Counted from the stretch's first letter, positions 44,565 through 52,338 are shown. The stretch is DNA of 64,000 bases from Chryseobacterium sp. 18061 (GCA_902706205.1 CACSKA010000005.1:62001-126000), one strand, 5' to 3'. Notes: generated by a model not told the origin, from the sequence alone. A program made the numbers and translations.

Positions 44565-44716
44565 AGATCAATAAGCGGGTCTAAGTTAGACTCACCTTGC
44601 TTTAGCGCTAAAGCGGTGGGCCTTGGTTCGCTTGTGACCACATGGCATGAGCGAATGGCTGGTGGAGTGCTCCAACACCCACCAGCCGCCCATTTCACAG
44701 CAGTTATCTCCGCCTG

Positions 44717-44911
44717 TTAAGTGCGGAGGCGTATGTAACATCCAAATCGGTAATCTGATAACCCCGCCATCGCCAATTGCGTCAGTATTAACTGGCAGCG
44801 TTCACGCGTCAGGTGCGTATTCTGTGCAATCTCGCCAACTGTGGCCGGATCAGTACCCAACTCATCAAAAACCGCTTTTGCCGCTTCCGTCATATCTTGC
44901 TGTTTTAACAT
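44717..44911 (-). CDS. Small helix-turn-helix protein
   Basis: 64 residues from the ATG at 44911. It reads as one winged-helix-like DNA-binding domain: AAKAVFDELGTDPATVGEIA, then TRERCQLILTQLAMAGL and a short basic end. An upstream frame extension covers the terminator and is not real. It sits between the tRNA terminator and the methyltransferase gene. Regulatory role inferred from fold only. Confidence 0.6.
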   Translation of the reverse strand: MLKQQDMTEAAKAVFDELGTDPATVGEIAQNTHLTRERCQLILTQLAMAGLSDYRFGCYIRLRT

Positions 44912-45033
44912 GGTCAATTTCCACTCAGTTACCGTTGGCATACAGATAACTCTGGTCCGGAACGGCAGCAAGATGAAACTTTGTATTGGCAGCTGACTGC
45001 GCGACGAATGCGCTGCGGTAGAACGCGGGCTAT

Positions 45034-45059
45034 AAAAAAACCCCGCCGTGGCGAGGTTT
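45034..45059 (-). terminator. Terminator after the tRNA cluster
   Basis: Read leftward: AACCTCGCC-ACG-GGCGGGGTT followed by seven T. It lies 8 bp after the last tRNA. Confidence 0.85.
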
Positions 45060-45067
45060 CTCTTAAC

Positions 45068-45142
<75 letters not shown>

Positions 45143-45145
45143 ATT

Positions 45146-45221
<76 letters not shown>

Positions 45222-45223
45222 AT

Positions 45224-45296
45224 TGGACCGCCACCGGGGCCTCGAACCTCGTACACAACATCGTAGTTGTCGCTCTTCCTGATGAGCTAGTGGCGG
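45224..45296 (-). tRNA. Atypical tRNA with six-base anticodon loop (possibly Arg, ACG)
   Basis: 73 nt with CCA. Acceptor CCGCCAC/GTGGCGG, D-arm GCTC/GAGC and T-arm CGAGG/CCCCG (one mismatch) pair well. The anticodon stem ACAAC/GTTGT is perfect but leaves a loop of six, TACGAT, instead of seven. If T is position 33, the anticodon is ACG (Arg). It may be degenerate or have an unusual decoding role. Confidence 0.75.
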
Positions 45297-45298
45297 TT

Positions 45299-45375
45299 TG
45301 GTGGCCCTTGCTGGGCTTGAACCAGCGACCGAGCGATTATGAGTCGCGCGCTCTAACCAACTGAGCTAAAGGGCC
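45299..45375 (-). tRNA. tRNA-Ile2 (anticodon CAT, probably lysidine-modified)
   Basis: 77 nt with CCA. Acceptor GGCCCTT pairs with AAGGGCC, anticodon loop CTCATAA, T-arm GCTGGTTCAAGCCCAGC. It resembles E. coli ileX (CAU changed to lysidine to read AUA) much more than Met tRNAs. Confidence 0.92.
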
Positions 45376-45498
45376 GGGAAACAGATGATACATAAGTCAA
45401 ACTAACCACGCAAACCAGATGGTTTTTATGGTTGCCTGCTCCTGCGTCTGATAAGTTTAGATCGCCAAAAGTAACCCTATCAGATAAGGAAGCTATTC

Positions 45499-45702
45499 AT
45501 GAGCAAGGTTAGTTTTAAATGCCCTGGCTGTGGTCATAACCTGACTGTACGTAGCGGTGTTGAAATCAAGAGCGTAGACGATATTGAAGGTAGCGCCTGT
45601 ACCAATTGTGGGCGAACAGTTCACAAAGACGATATCACTAAGCAAGCCCGTGATCATGCTGAGAAGCTCGTCAGGGATATGTTCGGGAAGCACTTCAAGT
45701 AA
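45499..45702 (+). CDS. Small zinc-ribbon protein
   Basis: 67 residues with two CxxC pairs, Cys8/Cys11 (KCPGCGHN) and Cys34/Cys37 (ACTNCGRT), then a helical tail (ARDHAEKLVRDMFGKHF). AGGAAG precedes the ATG and a strong terminator follows at 45724. A zinc-ribbon fold suggests nucleic-acid binding. It is encoded opposite to the late leader between Q and the tRNAs, so it would be transcribed when late genes are off. Antisense frames here are discarded. Confidence 0.75.
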   Translation: MSKVSFKCPGCGHNLTVRSGVEIKSVDDIEGSACTNCGRTVHKDDITKQARDHAEKLVRDMFGKHFK

Positions 45703-45723
45703 AGCGTGAACTTTCTCTTTCAG

Positions 45724-45763
45724 AATGCTGGTATCTGCAGATATGCATGCCAGCATTTTTTTA
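45724..45763 (+). terminator. Terminator of the zinc-ribbon gene
   Basis: AATGCTGG ... CCAGCATT stem of 8 bp with an 18-nt, itself foldable, loop, followed by seven T. Confidence 0.85.
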
Positions 45764-45789
45764 TTTTCCACAATGCCCTCCAGAACGAC

Positions 45790-45810
45790 AAAACCCCGCC
45801 GAAGCGAGGT
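45790..45810 (-). terminator. Hairpin with T-run right after Q and at the late promoter
   Basis: Read leftward: CCTCGC-TTCG-GCGGGG followed by TTTT. It can end transcripts coming from the Q operon. It also begins where a late transcript from the promoter at 45810-45837 would start. Confidence 0.75.
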
Positions 45811-45837
45811 CTATAATTCGTAATAAGTCCGTGTCAA
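45810..45837 (-). promoter_or_regulatory. Probable late promoter pR'
   Basis: Read leftward: TTGACA (45837-45832), 16-bp spacer, TATAGA (45815-45810). The -35 is perfect consensus and the pair stands 24 bp after the Q stop, exactly where lambdoid phages place the Q-dependent late promoter. All late genes lie downstream in this direction. Confidence 0.72.
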
Positions 45838-45861
45838 CGTAACCACTCTTATCACATTAAA

Positions 45862-46278
45862 CTAAAAAGTGCGGACCGCATTAGCGGTTTTTTGAGAATT
45901 ATCGATATAAACCACCGGGTCCATCTCTAATGGAATATCCAGCATAGATAGGCAACCATCAATAAACCCTTCAGCCATCAGCATTTCGATACGGATCTGC
46001 TTTTCGCTTTTCTTGCGGTGCTTCGCTATCTGCCGCTTTGACACTCTGTAGATGTAGTGTTCGACCAACAGAAAGCAATCATATGGCCGCTTCCTGTTTA
46101 ATCGCGCCATGCATCCTTCGATAACCAAACCGTCGTCATCTGTACATGCAATCCGGGTTTTACCTGTCTGCGGCAAAAGCCCTTTAAAACCGGCTGCTAT
46201 TGGCGAATAGTCGACATTGCACGAGTCGCTCGCCGCCCAGGCTCCCCATAAATCTAAAACTTTTTGTATATCACGCAT
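45862..46278 (-). CDS. Q: Late antiterminator Q
   Basis: 138 residues of the short Phage_antitermQ family: MRDIQKVLDLWGAWAASD, then VDYSPIAAGFKGLLP and CTDDDGLVIEGCMARL, and a sigma-like/HTH region HYIYRVSKRQIAKHRKKSEK. Q loads on RNA polymerase at the late promoter and lets it pass terminators. It is the last gene of the rightmost minus-strand early operon, followed by pR'. Confidence 0.92.
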   Translation of the reverse strand: MRDIQKVLDLWGAWAASDSCNVDYSPIAAGFKGLLPQTGKTRIACTDDDGLVIEGCMARLNRKRPYDCFLLVEHYIYRVSKRQIAKHRKKSEKQIRIEMLMAEGFIDGCLSMLDIPLEMDPVVYIDNSQKTANAVRTF

Positions 46279-46295
46279 TAGTCATCTCCATACAC

Positions 46296-47324
46296 TTACG
46301 CTTTAACTATTACGCCGATCGCCAGCGCCCGATCCAGAAAACGAAACAGCAGCTCCAGTTGCGTGCCATGTTTCTGCTCAAACGCCGCGACATCGGCATG
46401 CAATCTGTCGTGACACTCTCTGCACAGAGGGAACACGAACAGGTCGTGGGCTTTGGTGGCGGTACCGCCCATACCATGCCCGATGATATGGTGCGGGTCG
46501 TCTGCCGGTCGGCGGCAACCTTCGCAGGGTTGAGATTTAACCCAGCGGGTATATTGCGCATTTTCCCAGCGGCGGCGCTTAGGCCGCAGCATGAATGACT
46601 CTGGCGATTCAGGATCCGCTCTCAGCGCCAGCACTTCAGGCTGCTGTTCCGGCACAGTTTCAACCTTGCTGGCTTTTTGTCGCAAAATGCTGGTGGCCGG
46701 AACAGTCGGCACTATGTCTGCCTCCTTGAAAACTGTCGGGATCGGTTCGGCAGGAAGCATAAGCGCCTGTGTTGCCATATCTTCCGGGATGGCATCTGCT
46801 ACGCCGACATAGACTGCCCACCAGCACAATTCAGCAATGGACAATTCACGCTCGCGGTTGAACCGCAGGCTAGCCAGAGCAGTGTCAATAATCCAGTTGA
46901 TGACATTGCGGCTGGCAATTCCTTCAAGTAACTCGGTGGTTTGCTCACGAAGCTTGTTTTCACAGTGCCAGCACAACATCATCGAACCAGGCGGATGCCG
47001 CATGGTCAGCCGCTCATGATGGTGATAATCCGAGTGCGGGTACTGGCATTCGCTAATATTGCGCTCCAGCCAGTACTCCAGACCAGGAAGACCACCAGCA
47101 GCACGCATCACTCGCTCATCAGTGAAGAATGGTTCCAGCGTCCTATCTTCTGCCAAGGGTTGCCGGGCGTCTGGAACGCGCCCGGTCGCAAGCCGAGCCA
47201 TATTGTTTGGTTGAGTCTCCACCAGCACACGACCACCAGAAAATAGGCTCATCAACTCGCGGCCTGGCTTCAACAGCACCAGACCGAGACGGGGTACAAT
47301 TTCTGGGGTTAGGAGCGCCCTCAC
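46296..47324 (-). CDS. DUF968 phage protein with HNH-like zinc site
   Basis: 342 residues. The C-terminal 90 residues carry an HNH-type motif: CEGCRRPADDPHHIIGHGMG ... PLCRECHDRLHADV. This is the DUF968 domain found beside Q in lambdoid phages. The N-terminal part is helical with an internal Cys pair (CWHCENKLREQ). Nuclease activity is plausible but inferred. It overlaps the Dam gene by ATGA and precedes Q by 17 bp. Confidence 0.87.
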   Translation of the reverse strand: MRALLTPEIVPRLGLVLLKPGRELMSLFSGGRVLVETQPNNMARLATGRVPDARQPLAEDRTLEPFFTDERVMRAAGGLPGLEYWLERNISECQYPHSDYHHHERLTMRHPPGSMMLCWHCENKLREQTTELLEGIASRNVINWIIDTALASLRFNRERELSIAELCWWAVYVGVADAIPEDMATQALMLPAEPIPTVFKEADIVPTVPATSILRQKASKVETVPEQQPEVLALRADPESPESFMLRPKRRRWENAQYTRWVKSQPCEGCRRPADDPHHIIGHGMGGTATKAHDLFVFPLCRECHDRLHADVAAFEQKHGTQLELLFRFLDRALAIGVIVKA

Positions 47325-48640
47325 GCAACCTCCCGCTGCATAATTTCAACCATTCCTCCAGCAGCAGCAATTATCTCGCTGGTGGGTTTTCGTTCCAGCC
47401 AGAGCTGGTGAATATGGGCTTTCAGCTTGTTTTGCTGGGTCGCGTCAAGATCCGCGCACCCATTAACTTGATTGAAGGCTAAACCAACCTCTAGTGGCCA
47501 TATCCGTGCTTCAGGCGTTTCGGTAGCACTAAGGTGATCGCGGATATGCGTGCGGATCAGGCGGCAATTGAACCATTTCGATTTTTCCAGCGAGCTCACG
47601 AGGCCAATAAAGGTCCGTATTTCCATCCCTGATTCGTCGGTAAACTCTTTCGCCACTTCGCTCATACGCTTGAGCGTATCGGCACGCACATCATCGCTAT
47701 CAAAGGCTTCTTGATTAAGCCAACTCAGCAGCGCTTCCTGCGCCACTTTCCCTGTAATCAGAGATTTTGCAGTAGCGATGACGTCGGCATGAACCGGGGT
47801 AAATTCAGGGTGATCTACTGAATCAGCAGCCCAGGTATGCCCGAACTTTGATTCTGCGAAAGAGTAGGCTTCCTTATCACCGAACGCGGCTCTTACGCAT
47901 GCCCATACCTGTATTCCGCTATCCCGGAGAATTTCAACCTGACTCAGTGGCAGCTCGGATTCTGAAATACTGTGCTGGTTGTCGATAGTGGCTGGCTGTT
48001 CCGTTACGTTGCGCATCGCAAATTGAGCCAGCGCCATAAACGCCCGCCCTTTCGCTTCCAGCTCGCTGCGGTGGATGTAGCTGAAGCGCTCACCGCGCCA
48101 CGATTTATCAAACACCACTATGGCACCAGCGAAAAATGCACTAGTTGGTTTCTGCTTTTCGTCTGCCGGTACAAACCACTCAGGGAGGTCGAAGCCAATG
48201 CGCCCACGGATAAAGACAATGTGATCGGCATCTTCAGGCCACCATGTTTCGCTCGGCGCGGCTTTAATGAGGAACACATATCGCCCGCCCTTCTCACGCA
48301 TATCGGCGGCATACTTCATGATGTGGGTCATGCCTGTGATCGCCTGTTTTTCGTGATACTGCGAGCGACTATATGGCGGGTTACCGAATGCAGCGCCACC
48401 CAGTTCCGTGACGCGTGCAGACCAATCCTGCGTCAGCGCGTTGTCTTCAGCCGTGTACCAGGCCGGACATTTAGCGTTGCTGTCGTCAGCAAACAGATCG
48501 AGAACCAGCGGGCCAAACAGCGCATTGACACCCCAGAACAGCAGGTCCGGTGTACGCCACTGGTCGCCGACCTCTTTCAGCTCATGAGCACTCTTTGCTC
48601 GCAGTTCTGCCAGCGCCTGGCAATATTTGTTAATTGTCAT
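47321..48640 (-). CDS. Phage Dam-type N6-adenine methyltransferase
   Basis: 439 residues from the ATG at 48640, which overlaps the initiator stop as ATGA and has GGAGG upstream. The N-terminal 200 residues form the phage DNA N-6-adenine-methyltransferase domain: WRTPDLLFWGVNALFGPLVL-type motif, LDLFADD and catalytic NPPY at 87-90. The extra 240-residue C-terminal half is helical and unassigned. Probably methylates phage DNA against restriction or marks the replication origin. Confidence 0.88.
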   Translation of the reverse strand: MTINKYCQALAELRAKSAHELKEVGDQWRTPDLLFWGVNALFGPLVLDLFADDSNAKCPAWYTAEDNALTQDWSARVTELGGAAFGNPPYSRSQYHEKQAITGMTHIMKYAADMREKGGRYVFLIKAAPSETWWPEDADHIVFIRGRIGFDLPEWFVPADEKQKPTSAFFAGAIVVFDKSWRGERFSYIHRSELEAKGRAFMALAQFAMRNVTEQPATIDNQHSISESELPLSQVEILRDSGIQVWACVRAAFGDKEAYSFAESKFGHTWAADSVDHPEFTPVHADVIATAKSLITGKVAQEALLSWLNQEAFDSDDVRADTLKRMSEVAKEFTDESGMEIRTFIGLVSSLEKSKWFNCRLIRTHIRDHLSATETPEARIWPLEVGLAFNQVNGCADLDATQQNKLKAHIHQLWLERKPTSEIIAAAGGMVEIMQREVA

Positions 48641-49515
48641 GAGCGAAAACCCTCCGGTACGCCGCTGTAATCCACGTTTTCGTAGCTTGCCTTGAAGTTC
48701 TGGTCTCCACTGCCTTCCCGGACCCACTTGCCATTGACGCAGCGTGGGCGGCCAGCATCGTTCCATTTAGTCGCCGACTGGAGATAACCAGGAAACTTGG
48801 ACGGCAAAAACAGCGTGGTTGGCCGGAGGTATTCAGCCATTTTGATATCAGCGCCCCACTTCTCGGCGCTGTAGTCGATCACCAGTTCCAGCTCGTCAGG
48901 GTTGAACCCTTCGCGGAGTCTGGCCCGGATGTGCTCCAGCGAACTTTTACAGACCTGGAACCTTGAGCCAGTTGCCTGGTTCAAGTGGGCCAGTGAAGAT
49001 TTAGCCTGGTCGGTGATCAAAACTTCAGGGTCGGGTTGCGCAGCAACCGGACAGGGGGTTTTAGATTTACTTGATGGATCTGTAGTTGAATTTACTGACG
49101 GATCCCCGCCAGATTCTGGAGGGTGAAAACCGCCTTTCTCGTTGGATTTTGACGGGTCGGATTTTGATGCATCAGATTTTGACGCGTCAGATTTTGATGT
49201 GTCAGATTCTGACAGGTGAGAAAACGCAGCAGCCTGCAGTTTTGCCACATTCAGGCGGTACACGTTAGACGCGTTACGGTTACCTTTGCGACGAGCAGTA
49301 CGAGTTAACCAGCCGTCGGCCTCCAGCTTTGCAATCGCAGTTCTAACGGTGCTAGGACCTGCTCCAAGCTGGCGTGCAATGGTTTCAATAGAAGGCCATG
49401 AGACGCCCTCGTCACTGCTAAAGTCAGCCAGGCGCGCCATAATCGCCACACTGGAAAGTTTCATGCCCGACGACGCACAGCCATCCCAGACGTATGCGGA
49501 TAATTTAACACTCAC
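48637..49515 (-). CDS. Phage replication initiator with winged-helix and phage C-terminal domain
   Basis: 292 residues. N-terminal winged helix (SWPSIETIARQLGAGPSTVRT, A-KLEADGWL) as in lambda O-type initiators. A Ser/Lys/Asp repeat linker (five SD-x-SK-type units) is encoded by the iterons. The C-terminal domain (TGSRFQVCKSSLEHIRARL, LRPTTLFLPSKFPGYL) is the conserved phage domain TIGR02220. No helicase loader gene follows. It probably binds its own gene to open the origin. Confidence 0.88.
   Translation of the reverse strand: MSVKLSAYVWDGCASSGMKLSSVAIMARLADFSSDEGVSWPSIETIARQLGAGPSTVRTAIAKLEADGWLTRTARRKGNRNASNVYRLNVAKLQAAAFSHLSESDTSKSDASKSDASKSDPSKSNEKGGFHPPESGGDPSVNSTTDPSSKSKTPCPVAAQPDPEVLITDQAKSSLAHLNQATGSRFQVCKSSLEHIRARLREGFNPDELELVIDYSAEKWGADIKMAEYLRPTTLFLPSKFPGYLQSATKWNDAGRPRCVNGKWVREGSGDQNFKASYENVDYSGVPEGFRS
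49145..49219. repeat. Five 15-bp iterons, candidate replication origin
   Basis: Five direct repeats without gaps, each GATTYTGAYGNRTCA-like: starts at 49145, 49160, 49175, 49190 and 49205. Units 2-4 are the closest, the last is the most divergent. They lie in the middle of the initiator gene, between its DNA-binding and C-terminal domains, just as lambda ori lies in gene O. Confidence 0.8.
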
Positions 49516-49700
49516 TTATCTATCCTCTTGAATCTGGAGCGGAACACGATCAACGGAGCAACGCAGTCCCACTCATAGCCCGGGCGACGGTAAATCACAC
49601 GCTGGCCCACAGGGTCATAGCCGGTAACGTTCACGACAATGCCGTGATGGTCCTTGTAATAGCGGTTCATTGATTGGATGAATTCAGCCATATCAGCCAC
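49512..49700 (-). CDS. DUF4222 small phage protein
   Basis: 62 residues (59 if the ATG at 49691 is used). Sequence pattern IQSMNRYYKDHHGIVVNVTG and RPGYEWDC with basic C-terminus matches DUF4222 proteins found in lambdoid replication regions. Function unknown. It overlaps both neighbours. Confidence 0.8.
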   Translation of the reverse strand: MADMAEFIQSMNRYYKDHHGIVVNVTGYDPVGQRVIYRRPGYEWDCVAPLIVFRSRFKRIDK

Positions 49701-50406
49701 CCATCAGCTCAGAGGCGTAGCGCTGGGCAACCCACTGGATACCGCGAGGAGTAACGCGAGTTTGGGTATATGCGTGACCAAAGCCGGAAGTACCCGTTTT
49801 TACCGTAAAGAGTCCGTCACGCTGGCGCAGCGCATGCGGTAGCAGATTGCTGGACTGGCGAAACAACACCTTGTCGCGTAGCAATACATCAATCATGGCT
49901 TTTTCTGGCATGTTCAGGATTTTCGCAGTTTCACGCAGACTCTTAGCACCTGACGCTTCAACATAGTGGTTTACGAACGCCACCTTTGGTGCGTCCTGCT
50001 GCACCTTATGCGCCAACTGTGCATTTTGTTCAGCCATATCAGCAGCCAGGCGGAGAGCTTCAGGAAGCGTCTGAGGAATAGTCCCGGAGCGCTCTTCCAG
50101 TTCACGCAAGCGGCGGATAATTCGCATACGCAGCGCGGCGCTATAACCTGTGACCAGACATTCAGCATGCTCGCGGTCAAGCTGATATTCCCGGTACTCC
50201 TGCCCGTTCTGGGGGTGTACGAAGTTTTGCGCACACCCCAAAACATCCTCACCGAGTTGTTCAAACATACGCTCGATATCGCGCATTACGTCGAAATGGC
50301 GTTTTTCGGTCAGTGCGGCTATTTCCCGGCTGCCCATAGTTACAGTACCGGCTGCAAAAGCTGGCAGCATTGTCTTCGTGCTGTTGTGGTTTACTTGCTG
50401 AACCAT
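49693..50406 (-). CDS. Rha-type regulator with KilAC antirepressor domain
   Basis: 237 residues. N-terminal pRha domain (VTMGSREIAALTEKRHFDVMRDIERM, given here only as a position range about 22-48, key residues MGSREIA and HFDVMRDI) followed by GQEYREYQLDREHAE. C-terminal KilAC domain (AKSLRETAKILNMPEKAMI, then PRGIQWVAQRY). Such proteins interfere with repressors or regulate early phage genes. It lies between the CII-like and initiator genes. Confidence 0.87.
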   Translation of the reverse strand: MVQQVNHNSTKTMLPAFAAGTVTMGSREIAALTEKRHFDVMRDIERMFEQLGEDVLGCAQNFVHPQNGQEYREYQLDREHAECLVTGYSAALRMRIIRRLRELEERSGTIPQTLPEALRLAADMAEQNAQLAHKVQQDAPKVAFVNHYVEASGAKSLRETAKILNMPEKAMIDVLLRDKVLFRQSSNLLPHALRQRDGLFTVKTGTSGFGHAYTQTRVTPRGIQWVAQRYASELMGG

Positions 50407-50570
50407 TGGGCTGCCCTCCGGTTGAATACCCCCACAATTGCGGCGGCTCGACTGTGGTTACATGGGATCCATTTTCCACATAACATGCGCTCATACCGAA
50501 ACGACGGGGCACCTGATACCGGGACCATCCTGAGTTGCGGTAAATGACAATTTGCGGTTAAATTGCTCAT
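50391..50570 (-). CDS. Small early phage protein
   Basis: 59 residues starting at the ATG at 50570, which overlaps the YmfL-like stop as ATGA. The product is basic with RYERMLCGKWIPCNHSRAAA near the middle, two Cys, and ends in an overlap with the Rha/KilAC gene. No family recognised; existence is supported by tight coupling on both sides. Confidence 0.6.
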   Translation of the reverse strand: MSNLTANCHLPQLRMVPVSGAPSFRYERMLCGKWIPCNHSRAAAIVGVFNRRAAQWFSK

Positions 50571-51124
50571 GCGGATTTCTCCATACACATAGATTTATCT
50601 GCCACGACGCCCGGAGCTGCACACTCGCGGGCGTCACTCTTTTCGGCAACACAGAAAACGCGATATAGCAGCGTTACGTGCTCCTGAAACTTGGCGATCA
50701 CCTGATAGCTGTTCTCTTCAATCTGTGCGCGTTCCGCCTCATCAATCACACCGTCAGCTGTTGCTTTCCGCACGAAATTTGAATGCTTCCCGATCCACTC
50801 AATTGATTCCATCAGGCGCTGGTTGATGTCTGCGTTGTCAATATCCTCGACGTCAGTCAGAGGAACGAATACGCCGCCGGTGTGTTTCGCGATAGCATCA
50901 GCGATATGGTTTGAGCCACCAGCGCGCTGCAGAACCATTGCCCATCCCAACGGGAAGATTTGATCGCCATCGACGCGTAGGCGGTTGAAAAGCGCGTTCT
51001 CGGTTACATCCAACCATTCAGCCGCTTCGGCATATCCGCCCGGCAGTTCGGCGATCGTCTTTTTAATTGCAGCCACCAGCCAGGCCGGTTGGCGTTCTAC
51101 TTTCCATTCAGGTTCATTACCCAC
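50567..51124 (-). CDS. YmfL-family regulator (CII-like position)
   Basis: 185 residues matching YmfL of prophage e14: helical DNA-binding N-terminus (PAWLVAAIKKTIAELPGGYA, then AAEWLDVTENALFNRLR) and a second domain (DADINQRLM-like, ERAQIEENSYQVIAKFQEHV). It takes the place of lambda cII after cro. Probably regulates the lysis/lysogeny choice. Confidence 0.85.
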   Translation of the reverse strand: MGNEPEWKVERQPAWLVAAIKKTIAELPGGYAEAAEWLDVTENALFNRLRVDGDQIFPLGWAMVLQRAGGSNHIADAIAKHTGGVFVPLTDVEDIDNADINQRLMESIEWIGKHSNFVRKATADGVIDEAERAQIEENSYQVIAKFQEHVTLLYRVFCVAEKSDARECAAPGVVADKSMCMEKSA

Positions 51125-51152
51125 GGTTAACCCCCTAATTCTGTGGTAACTT

Positions 51153-51350
51153 TCACGCGGCCGATTCGTTAGCCTTTTGGTATAGCGATGCGCTGTACTT
51201 AAGCTTTCCCCGAGTTATTCGCTCAATAACGAAAGCTTGTTTTTCAGGGATAATGTCACCCCATCGGCATACAGCTGGGTGAGAAATTCCTAAAGCAACA
51301 GCTGTTTTGGATACACCGCCGAAGTACTCTATTACTTCAGATTTGTGCAT
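51153..51350 (-). CDS. cro: Cro-like repressor
   Basis: 65 residues, a single HTH: SEVIEYFGGVSKTAVALGIS, then HPAVCRWGDIIPEKQAFVIE. Same layout as Cro proteins of P22-type phages. AGGAGGAAC ribosome site. It is the first gene right of the repressor's operators, divergent from cI. Confidence 0.88.
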   Translation of the reverse strand: MHKSEVIEYFGGVSKTAVALGISHPAVCRWGDIIPEKQAFVIERITRGKLKYSASLYQKANESAA

Positions 51351-51380
51351 GGTTCCTCCTGGTTATCTACTGGGGTTAAA

Positions 51381-51444
51381 GGTAACAAAAGGTACATTAA
51401 ATAGCAAACAACAGTTACCACCAAAGAAGGTAACATTGGTTACA
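51381..51444. promoter_or_regulatory. Right operator region between cro and cI
   Basis: Two full sites, GGTAACAAAAGGTACA (51381-51396) and GGTAACATTGGTTACA (51429-51444), and between them a half site GTTACC (51414-51419). The second site touches the cI start codon. The same 16-bp motif occurs twice after cI. This is the expected place for oR, pR and pRM; I do not assign the -10/-35 boxes. Confidence 0.78.
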
Positions 51445-52103
51445 TGAAAACAGAGATGAAAGACCGAATACGCTCCCGCAGAGTACAGCTCGACATAACG
51501 CAGCAAACGCTGGCAAAAAAGCTAGGGGTCAGTCGCGTATCTGTTACAAAGTGGGAAAATGGCACAACAAAACCAGATGGTGAAAACCTGCATCAGTTGG
51601 CACTGGCACTTCAGGTAACACCTGAATGGCTTCTTTATGGGCTGACAGATGCAGCACCAGATGACATAAAATTAGTTCCGTTTCTTAAACCACCAATAGC
51701 TGTTCCTATTATATCTGCCGTTCAGGCAGGTCTATGGACTGATACTTACGCAAGCTCAAGGCTTACAGACGTGATTTCATGGACTCAAACCACTGCCAAT
51801 GTCTCTGATGAAGTATTCGGTCTCGTCGTTCGCGGCGAATCAATGACGAATCCTAACGGCATACCATCAATTCCGGAGGGATCGATCGTTATCGTCGAAC
51901 CACATTACGGTCAAATTGATGACCTCTATGGGAAAATTGTCGTTGCTACACTTGAAGGATCGGCAGAAGCCACGGTGAAAAAATTAGTATGGGATAGTCC
52001 ATACTCCTACCTTATGCCGCTTAACCCAGCCTTTAAACCCATCCAGATAGACGGCAACTGCAGAATCGTTGGTAAAGTCGTCCAGATAACTCAAAACATC
52101 TAA
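51444..52103 (+). CDS. cI: CI-type self-cleaving phage repressor
   Basis: 219 residues. N-terminal HTH (DITQQTLAKKLGVSRVSVTK, residues 18-37). C-terminal S24 peptidase domain with cleavage bond Ala95-Gly96, nucleophile Ser133 (GESMTNP) and base Lys179 (TVKK). Hence RecA-stimulated autocleavage and SOS induction. The first ATG touches operator 51429; an internal ATG at 51456 is possible. Confidence 0.94.
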   Translation: MKTEMKDRIRSRRVQLDITQQTLAKKLGVSRVSVTKWENGTTKPDGENLHQLALALQVTPEWLLYGLTDAAPDDIKLVPFLKPPIAVPIISAVQAGLWTDTYASSRLTDVISWTQTTANVSDEVFGLVVRGESMTNPNGIPSIPEGSIVIVEPHYGQIDDLYGKIVVATLEGSAEATVKKLVWDSPYSYLMPLNPAFKPIQIDGNCRIVGKVVQITQNI

Positions 52104-52153
52104 CCTCAGATTTCAAATGTCGAGTTAACACTCGGCATTTTTTCCACCTTAAA

Positions 52154-52206
52154 GGTAACAATAGGTACACTTTAAACTTGACCATAAAGGTAACTAAAGG
52201 TACATT
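52154..52206 (+). promoter_or_regulatory. Left operators and early promoter pL
   Basis: Two repressor sites, GGTAACAATAGGTACA (52154-52169) and GGTAACTAAAGGTACA (52189-52204). A rightward promoter TTGACC (52178-52183), 17-bp spacer, TACATT (52201-52206) has the second site between and on its boxes, so CI binding would block it. It would drive the plus-strand early operon ending with int. Confidence 0.78.
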
Positions 52207-52338
52207 CAATCCATCAGCAGCGAACAGGCAGGACGCCCACGAAGTAGCCGCCGGTAGCATATGAATGACCGGATGATTCCCAAGTAACAAAAAAGCGCCC
52301 GATTGGACGCTTCGCTCTTTAACAATCAATTTGGTGGA

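Noticed and set aside
44658..44690. GGCTGGTGG/CCACCAGCC hairpin as a terminator
   Set aside because: No T-run follows on either strand; kept only as a fold without assigned role.
45493..45771. A 92-codon minus-strand frame over the zinc-ribbon gene
   Set aside because: The plus-strand frame has two CxxC pairs, a ribosome site and a terminator; the minus frame has none of these and runs through that terminator.
46200..46598. A 132-codon plus-strand frame at the Q/DUF968 junction
   Set aside because: It is antisense to two recognisable phage genes in tight order; composition looks like a shadow.
49145..49219. The regularly spaced repeats as a CRISPR array
   Set aside because: Units are 15 bp and directly adjacent with no spacers, and they lie in frame within a replication initiator gene.
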